From the NCBI GenBank assembly GCA_032209605.1, contig JASFXZ010000003.1:33506762-33570761 (forward strand): 64,000 bases of DNA, written 5' to 3'. The notes below the pieces were generated by a model. That model was given only the letters and a program-made list of their open reading frames with translations. It had not been told where the DNA came from and ran no database searches. A program made the position numbers and the translations under genes. Positions 61,823 through 64,000 of the stretch are shown in pieces. Source of the stretch: Mactromeris polynyma. Lineage: Eukaryota > Mollusca > Bivalvia > Venerida > Mactridae. Numbering within the stretch: position 1 is the first letter of the stretch; each line of letters starts with the position of its first letter.

Positions 61823-62758
61823 TTAACATGTTAATTTTCTAGTTATGGAAGGGAAATAAATGAAAAAATAAAGCAATGTTGAGTTATTGTTCGATCCAAT
61901 ACATTCATAACGTTTGAGAAATCAGCTGAGCAAAGAATTAAGAACTGTATTGTTATGATTCGTGTACACTGCACTTGAAAGTGTCCTCTGGCATTGAGTA
62001 AATATTCAACATAATTCCTGACACAGTGTCAATGTTAAGCTGCAAACAAAGTGGTGACAGACAGACAGACAGACGGACCTTCTAATGTTTGACTAGTAGA
62101 GTGGCAACTCTTTTGTTCTCCCTTTTGCTCCGTTAGCCATGCAAGAGGAAATTTAGATACAGAAGAGCTGAATGAATGACATCCATGAATAGCTATTGCT
62201 CCTATAGTTACATCAATATATACCTATTGCTCCCATAGTTACATCAATTAATACCTATTTCTCCTATAGTTACATAAATTAATACATATTGCTCCCATAC
62301 TTACATCAATGAATACCTATTGCTCCCATAGTTACATCAATGAATACCTATTGCTCCCATAGTTACATCAATGAATACCTTTTGCTCCCATAGTTACATC
62401 AATGAATACCTATTGCTGCCATAGTTACATCAAATGAATACCTATTTCTCCCATAGTTACATAAATTAATACCTATTGCTCCCATAGTTACATCAATGAA
62501 TACCTATTGCTCCCATAGTTACATCATTGAATACCTTTTGCTACCATAGTTACATCAATGAATACCTATTGCTCCCATAGTTACATCAAATGAATACCTA
62601 TTTCTCCCATAGTTACATAAATTAATACCTATTTCTCCCATAGTTACATAAATTAATACCTATTGCTCATATAGTAACATCAATGTAGTTACATCAATTA
62701 ATACCTATTGCTCATATAGTAACATCAATGAATACCTATTGCTCCCATAGTTACATCA

Positions 62759-62766
62759 ATTAATAC
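62759..62766. repeat. Target-site duplication, left
   Basis: attaatac, repeated at 63868-63875 on the other side of the hAT-type element. The word is part of a minisatellite unit variant, so the element landed in the array. Confidence 0.8.
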
Positions 62767-63867
62767 TAGGGATGTCAACGAATATTCGAATATTCGAATA
62801 TTCGTTTTATCTTCGAATATTCGAATCCTGTTTCAATATTCGAATATTCGAAAAAATATACTTAGTAAAAAATTTATGAAAAATAAAAATTGTTTATTTA
62901 TTTGCCGACCCCGATTTGTGTAAGATAGTGTGAGAGTAATAAAGGATGTTGTTTTTGTTGAAATATACGCGCTTGTAAAAGTGTCAGTGTGTATATTGGG
63001 GGGTGCTAATATAATTGTATATCGTCGGGTGATGACATTTTGTCTCTTTCGATAATCCGTTAATTACTGACCGTTTGTAACAGTTTGCTAGTCCATATTC
63101 TCAAATAGAAGAAAATAGGTGTCTAATTGTCGGTAATTTTGTTGTTGACGAAAGTTGTAAAAAGTAGGCAGTTAAAACCACTGACATAGACTTGAGTTAA
63201 TGACTCGCTTTTTAATTAAAGAAGATCAAAGATGGAATTGAGAAAAGAAACATGCCGAAAAATGGGGTGACGGGAAACAACACAATTTGCATACTATTTT
63301 TTCACGTAGGTCATATCATCCAACTAAATGACTGTTTAAAAACATTTTACTCAAAATACAACGAGTAAATGTATTTTGTATGGTTCGATTTTTAATTAAG
63401 TACTCAATATTCAAAAATAGCGTACATAAGGTTTCTGCATAAGAACGATTACCAAACCGAGTGAAACCGAGTTGTGAATTTGACATTGAGACTGAATGAA
63501 TCAATGTAGATCTTCTATTTTATGTATGTTGCCAAGTTGTCATGCTCTTGATTTCGTATATTTATGAATGCATAACGTTGAATACTTGTATTAAAAAACG
63601 AAAACAAAACATTTCCCAAAGATATTCATAAACACGAATATTGGCATTCAGAAGATGATCTGTTAACTGCAATAACATAATTCGTCAGAGTCTTAACTTC
63701 CGGTGAAAACGAAAGTAGAATACACACAGCACGTAAGGAACTTTGGTATATGAAATATTATTTTTTTAATAATTTTGTCTAAGTTGTGTCGAACGAATAT
63801 TCGAATATTCGTTCGAAATGAAAAACGAATATTCGAATACCTGATTTGCTATTCGTTGACATCCCTA
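62767..63867. mobile_element. Non-autonomous hAT-type element with 8-bp target duplication (1101 bp)
   Basis: Ends tagggatgtcaacgaata and tattcgttgacatcccta are inverted repeats. The 8 bases on each side are identical (attaatac at 62759 and 63868), which is the hAT signature. Both ends carry arrays of the palindrome gaatattcgaatattc. The interior is AT-rich and has no transposase. Confidence 0.85.
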
Positions 63868-64000
63868 ATTAATACCTATTGCTCCCATAGTTAAATCAAT
63901 TAATACCTATTGCTCCCATACTTACATCAATGAATACCCATTGCTCCCATAGTTACATCAATGAATACATATTGCTCCTTTAGTTACATCAATTAATACG

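Larger units (their letters stand above)
62190..64000. repeat. 31-bp minisatellite, split by a hAT-type element
   Basis: Units of cctattgctcccatagttac plus atcaatgaata, about 19 from 62190 to 62766 and more from 63876 to the window edge. Variants (ataaattaata, cttttgct) are scattered. The array runs past the window. Confidence 0.9.

Noticed and set aside
1..64000. CRISPR arrays, operons or bacterial regulatory signals
   Set aside because: Tandem arrays here have no unique spacers of constant length, and the genes are intron-split; the sequence is eukaryotic.

Overview
The window is metazoan nuclear DNA: AT-rich, intron-split genes with GT..AG boundaries, and very many short dispersed repeats. 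Some repeats are of the 'ttgaccttgacctttgaccc / gaccgaccgaccgac' kind familiar from bivalve genomes, so a mollusc, probably a bivalve, is the best guess (inference, not proven). Only two multi-exon protein genes can be reconstructed; the rest is intron and intergenic sequence full of non-autonomous transposons and minisatellites.

Gene 1 (minus strand, about 60.1 kb down to about 19.1 kb) is the main content. Fifteen exons can be joined with compatible phases. They give a signal peptide, one Ig-like domain, a two-part cytokine-receptor homology module (C-x10-C-x-W in the first half, a degenerate WSXWS motif 'YWSDARS' in the second), three more FN3 domains (each split over two exons with the phase pattern 1-0-1), one transmembrane helix, a short basic juxtamembrane exon and a long cytoplasmic exon. 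This is the architecture of vertebrate gp130/LIFR/G-CSFR-type class I cytokine receptors. The cytoplasmic exon is built from about 21 copies of a roughly 21-residue unit carrying Tyr-[VI]-Lys-Ser-Pro and a second Tyr, a reiterated docking-site-like tail. In this assembly it is interrupted by a roughly 350 bp palindromic insertion.

A second copy of the cytoplasmic exon (1-2203, plus about 265 bp of the preceding intron) lies at the left edge of the window, beyond an intervening protease gene. It has no insertion but carries a one-base deletion near its start. The two copies therefore have complementary lesions. Both also share a frame change between the repeat block and a distal YVDISKM-containing segment.

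Gene 2 (plus strand, 5681-11829) is a six-exon secreted S1 serine protease of 255 residues with intact His/Asp/Ser catalytic residues and a chymotrypsin-like S1 pocket (Ser at the position equivalent to 189). It sits between the two copies of the receptor tail exon, on the opposite strand.

Repeats: an internally deleted mariner (DD34D), a mariner relic, a LINE reverse-transcriptase remnant, a decayed coiled-coil transposon-like ORF and its dispersed non-coding relatives, several MITE families with clear terminal inverted repeats, a 1.1 kb hAT-type element with an exact 8-bp target duplication inside a 31-bp minisatellite, an 873-bp GC-rich element packed with CGTACG palindromes, two other GC-rich arrays of short palindromic motifs, tRNA-derived SINEs, and minisatellites of 63, 45-48, 31, 28, 21 and 20 bp.

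All splice models are read by eye and have no transcript support. Repeat boundaries are approximate unless a terminal repeat or target duplication is named.
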